DNA from: Phycisphaerales bacterium | GTDB taxonomy: Bacteria; Planctomycetota; Phycisphaerae; Phycisphaerales; UBA1924 | Length of the DNA: 15,533 bases | Reading direction: 5' to 3' | NCBI GenBank assembly: GCA_029212425.1 | Contig: JARGNC010000045.1 | Coordinates: 1 to 15,533, forward strand | In this document: positions 13,202 through 15,533 of the stretch, one piece after another | Position numbering within the stretch: position 1 is the stretch's first letter | How the letters are laid out: each line of letters begins with the position of its first letter | Notes under the pieces: generated by a model | Seen by the model: the letters and a program-made list of their open reading frames with translations, nothing else | Database searches by the model: none | Told to the model about the DNA's origin: nothing | Program-made: the position numbers and the translations under genes

Positions 13202-14239
13202 TTAGAGGCCGTCTTTCTCACCCATCATCTTGAACATGTCAACACAGCGGTTTGCGTATCCCGCTTCGTTGTCGTACCACGAGACGATCTTGAAGAAATG
13301 CTCATTGAGCTCAATGCCCGCGCCCGCATCGTAGATAGAAGAGCGTGGATCGCCGACGAAGTCTGATGATGCGACATCCTCTTCGGTGTATCCGAGAACA
13401 CCCTTCATTTTGCCTTCCGAAGCGGCTTTCATCGCGGCGCTGATTTCCTTGAGACTTGTCGCTTTCTCGGTGCGGAAAGTCAGGTCCACGGCGGAGACAT
13501 CCGCAGTTGGGACGCGGAACGACATGCCGGTGAGCTTGCCGACAGTGTCAGGGAGGCACAAACCGACCGCTTTGGCGGCACCGGTCGATGCGGGGATGAT
13601 GTTCATGTACGCGTTGCGTCCGCCTCTCCAGTCCTTTTTGGAAGGGCCATCTTGGGTTGGCTGGGTCGCGGTCGCGGCGTGGACCGTGGTCATCAAGCCT
13701 TCAACCAGACCGAAGTTGTCCATGATGACCTTGGTGATCGGAGCAAGGCAGTTGGTGGTGCAGCTCGCGTTGGAAATGATTGTGTCTGTCTCTGGGTTGT
13801 ACTTCCCGCAGTTGACGCGATGGACGAAGGTCGGCACAGTGTCCGGAGTCTTGGTCGGCGCGGAGATCATGACACGCTTGCACCCTTTGTTGTCGATGTG
13901 CTTCTGTGCATCGTCGCGTTGGGTGAAGAGTCCTGTGGATTCGAGGACATAGTCCACACCCATGTCGCCCCACGCGAGGTTGGATGGATCGCGCTCGGCG
14001 CTGGTCTTGACGACTTGGCCGTTGACGGTGATCGAGTTCTCTGTTGCAGAGAGTTCTGCTGGTTTGTGGTCGATCATGAACCGGCCGTGCATGGTGTCGT
14101 ACTTGAGGAGATACGCGAGGTTGTCCGCTGGGACAAGGTCATTGATCGCGACGACATCGATGCCAGGGGTGTTTGCTGCGATGCGGTGGACCAAGCGTCC
14201 GATGCGTCCGTAGCCATTGATTCCGATTTTAATGCTCAT
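13202..14239 (-). CDS. gapA: Glyceraldehyde-3-phosphate dehydrogenase, NAD-dependent
   Basis: A 345-residue glycolytic enzyme that oxidises glyceraldehyde 3-phosphate to 1,3-bisphosphoglycerate with NAD and phosphate. The Rossmann motif INGYGRIGRL (7-16) and Asp34 in AINDL favour NAD over NADP. The catalytic Cys160 is in SNASCTTNC, His187 in TTVHAATATQ, followed by PTQDGPSKKDWRGGR, and the C-terminal SWYDNEAGYANR is intact. The ATATQ...DGPSKKDWRGGR stretch is like the E. coli GapA/eukaryotic GapC type rather than the Bacillus type. AAAGGA lies 10 nt before the ATG. It ends in a strong terminator, and a palindrome lies in its leader. Slightly longer than the usual 330-340 residues. Very sure. 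Confidence 0.97.
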   Translation of the reverse strand: MSIKIGINGYGRIGRLVHRIAANTPGIDVVAINDLVPADNLAYLLKYDTMHGRFMIDHKPAELSATENSITVNGQVVKTSAERDPSNLAWGDMGVDYVLESTGLFTQRDDAQKHIDNKGCKRVMISAPTKTPDTVPTFVHRVNCGKYNPETDTIISNASCTTNCLAPITKVIMDNFGLVEGLMTTVHAATATQPTQDGPSKKDWRGGRNAYMNIIPASTGAAKAVGLCLPDTVGKLTGMSFRVPTADVSAVDLTFRTEKATSLKEISAAMKAASEGKMKGVLGYTEEDVASSDFVGDPRSSIYDAGAGIELNEHFFKIVSWYDNEAGYANRCVDMFKMMGEKDGL

Positions 14240-14269
14240 GCTGGTTCCGTCCTTTGCATTGGCAGGTGA

Positions 14270-14283
14270 GCCCGAATTCGGGC
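14270..14283. promoter_or_regulatory. Perfect palindrome in the gapA leader
   Basis: GCCCGAATTCGGGC, about 30 bp upstream of the gapA ATG. It could be a protein-binding operator or a 5-bp RNA hairpin with an AATT loop. Confidence 0.4.
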
Positions 14284-14303
14284 GTTGTTGAAAGTTGAGA
14301 ACG

Positions 14304-14332
14304 ACTCTAGGTCAAGCGGGCTTCCAGGTCAG
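14304..14332 (-). promoter_or_regulatory. Weak candidate gapA promoter
   Basis: Minus-strand CTGACC (14332-14327), 17-bp spacer, TAGAGT (14309-14304). Both boxes match only partly. It lies in the 106-bp gap after the ATPase stop and would give a leader of about 57 nt containing the palindrome. Confidence 0.3.
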
Positions 14333-14345
14333 CAAGTCTGGTGTT

Positions 14346-15533
14346 CTAGTCACGGATATCCGAGAGGACTCTGGGGGGGAACGCCGCACGGAGCGCGTTG
14401 GCGACCGCGAAGACATCGATGATTTCTTGAGCGATCGCTCCTGCGACGGGAGGGAGATACCCCATCGCTGCGAGGATCATCCCCACGACACTCAGGATCA
14501 TGCCTCCGACCGCGGATTGGAGGGCTATCCGCCGCATGTGACGCGAGATATGGAAGAACTCGTCGACCCGTTCCAGCGATGAATCCATGATCACCACACC
14601 CGCGGCTTCCGTCGTGATGTCCGACGCTTGTCCAAACGCAATCCCAACCGTCGCGAGGGAGAGTGCCGGAGCGTCGTTGATCCCGTCCCCCACAAAGCAG
14701 GTCCGAGCGCTGAGGGATTCCTCCCGAACGATCTCGACCTTCTGTTCTGGTGTTTGCTCCGCGACAACATCGGAGATCCCGACCATCTCCGCGAGATACT
14801 GAGCTTCGCTGGTCCGATCTCCCGAGACGAGCATGATTTTTTCGTAGCCGTGCTTTGTCGAGAGGTGTTTGATGAAATGTTTGCCGTCTTTGCGTGGCTC
14901 ATCACGCATCCGAATTGTCCCGGCGTACTTTCCATCAATTGCGATAACGCATTCCAAACCCGCTGAGATTTCAGGGAGCATGGATTCGCTCGCAGGGTCC
15001 AGGCGCTTCATCGCACCTCGACCTGTGATCAGCACTTTCGATCCCTCGATGATTCCGGAAAGCCCTTGTCCCGGTTTCTCAGACACTTCTGAAGGTTCGG
15101 AGCACGAAACCCCTGCGTTCTTCCCAGCTTTGACGATCGCATTGGCGAGCGGGTGTTTGGAGTAGCGTTCGAGGGAACTGGTGCGTGCGAGGATGGTGTT
15201 CGCTGAGAATCCCGGCGCGGGAAGGATCTCGGTGACGGTGGGGGTGCCGTAGGTCAGGGTGCCAGTTTTGTCGAAGATGATGGTCTTGCAGGTCCCGATG
15301 GTTTCGAGCGCGCCGGGATCCTTGATGACAATCCCGCGTTTGGCGCTCAGGGAGATCGATCCGATGATCGCAACCGGAATCCCGATCAGGAGTGGGCAGG
15401 GGGTCGCGACGACCAGCACCGCGAGAAAGCGGGTCGGATCACCTGAGATCAGCCATGCAAAGATCGCGAGGGCGACGGCGATCGGTGTGTAGTACGCGCC
15501 GAGTTGATCCCCGAGCCGGCGCATGTGGGGTTT
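14346..15533 (-). CDS. P1B-type heavy-metal-translocating ATPase, 3' part (N-terminus outside window)
   Basis: About 395 C-terminal residues of a metal-exporting P-type ATPase; the frame is open to the right edge. Visible parts in order: the last part of the actuator region, membrane helices with the metal-site motif TPCPLLIGIPVAIIG (TPC in place of the usual CPC), the phosphorylation motif DKTGT (Asp at about 85 of the visible frame), the P1B-specific HP dipeptide in SKHPLANA, the nucleotide-domain GQGLSGII, the hinge GDGINDAPAL, and two closing helices. A TPC motif is described for subgroup P1B-5 and some less-studied groups; the metal cannot be fixed from this. No C-terminal metal-binding or hemerythrin domain is present. 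gapA follows on the same strand after 106 bp. Family certain, metal unknown. Confidence 0.95.
   Translation of the reverse strand, partial: KPHMRRLGDQLGAYYTPIAVALAIFAWLISGDPTRFLAVLVVATPCPLLIGIPVAIIGSISLSAKRGIVIKDPGALETIGTCKTIIFDKTGTLTYGTPTVTEILPAPGFSANTILARTSSLERYSKHPLANAIVKAGKNAGVSCSEPSEVSEKPGQGLSGIIEGSKVLITGRGAMKRLDPASESMLPEISAGLECVIAIDGKYAGTIRMRDEPRKDGKHFIKHLSTKHGYEKIMLVSGDRTSEAQYLAEMVGISDVVAEQTPEQKVEIVREESLSARTCFVGDGINDAPALSLATVGIAFGQASDITTEAAGVVIMDSSLERVDEFFHISRHMRRIALQSAVGGMILSVVGMILAAMGYLPPVAGAIAQEIIDVFAVANALRAAFPPRVLSDIRD

Noticed and set aside
1..15533. CRISPR arrays, transposases, integrase/att sites, tRNA and rRNA genes
   Set aside because: None found by eye: no regularly spaced direct repeats, no mobile-element proteins and no cloverleaf in the intergenic gaps. 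No gap exceeds about 260 bp.

Overview
The window looks like chromosomal DNA of a Planctomycetota bacterium, most probably class Phycisphaerae. This assignment is inferred from protein style: an ECF sigma factor translationally coupled to a small two-helix membrane protein of the DUF6768 type, a rich stock of lineage-type hypothetical proteins, and weak Shine-Dalgarno use at several starts. It was not tested by any search. No insertion sequence, phage gene, CRISPR array, tRNA or rRNA was seen. The content is ordinary housekeeping mixed with lineage-specific genes, so this does not look like a defence island.

Layout. (1) 1-287: the 3' part of a GNAT acetyltransferase, converging on a leftward group (about 2.8 to 0.3 kb) of ECF sigma factor, DUF6768-like membrane protein, class I aminotransferase and a tiny CxxC protein. 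(2) Rightward 3.0-9.2 kb: rpsO (S15), a strong intrinsic terminator, pnp (PNPase), a cold-shock-domain protein with a long structured leader, an orphan membrane histidine kinase, a xylose-isomerase-like TIM-barrel protein and queG (epoxyqueuosine reductase). (3) Leftward 12.2-9.2 kb: a three-gene block of metallo-beta-lactamase-fold hydrolase, DUF4442-like hotdog protein and a 12-helix membrane protein. (4) A rightward lipoprotein gene at 12.3-13.1 kb. (5) Leftward gapA with its terminator, preceded by the 3' part of a P1B-type metal ATPase that runs off the right edge.

Working together. S15, PNPase and the cold-shock protein form an RNA/translation block. Each of the three leaders has foldable structure just upstream of its ribosome binding site, which suggests post-transcriptional control. 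QueG adds tRNA modification to the same stretch. The hydrolase-hotdog-membrane protein block is the best candidate for an undescribed pathway: it joins a dinuclear-zinc hydrolase, an acyl-thioester-type fold and a possible transporter, with a 4-bp stop/start overlap between the last two. The most striking non-coding signal is an 11+4 bp long-range inverted repeat around the cold-shock gene leader.

Several starts were moved inward from the longest possible reading frame (sigma factor, DUF6768-like protein, S15, cold-shock protein, isomerase, hydrolase), using ribosome binding sites, family N-termini and overlapping promoter signals.
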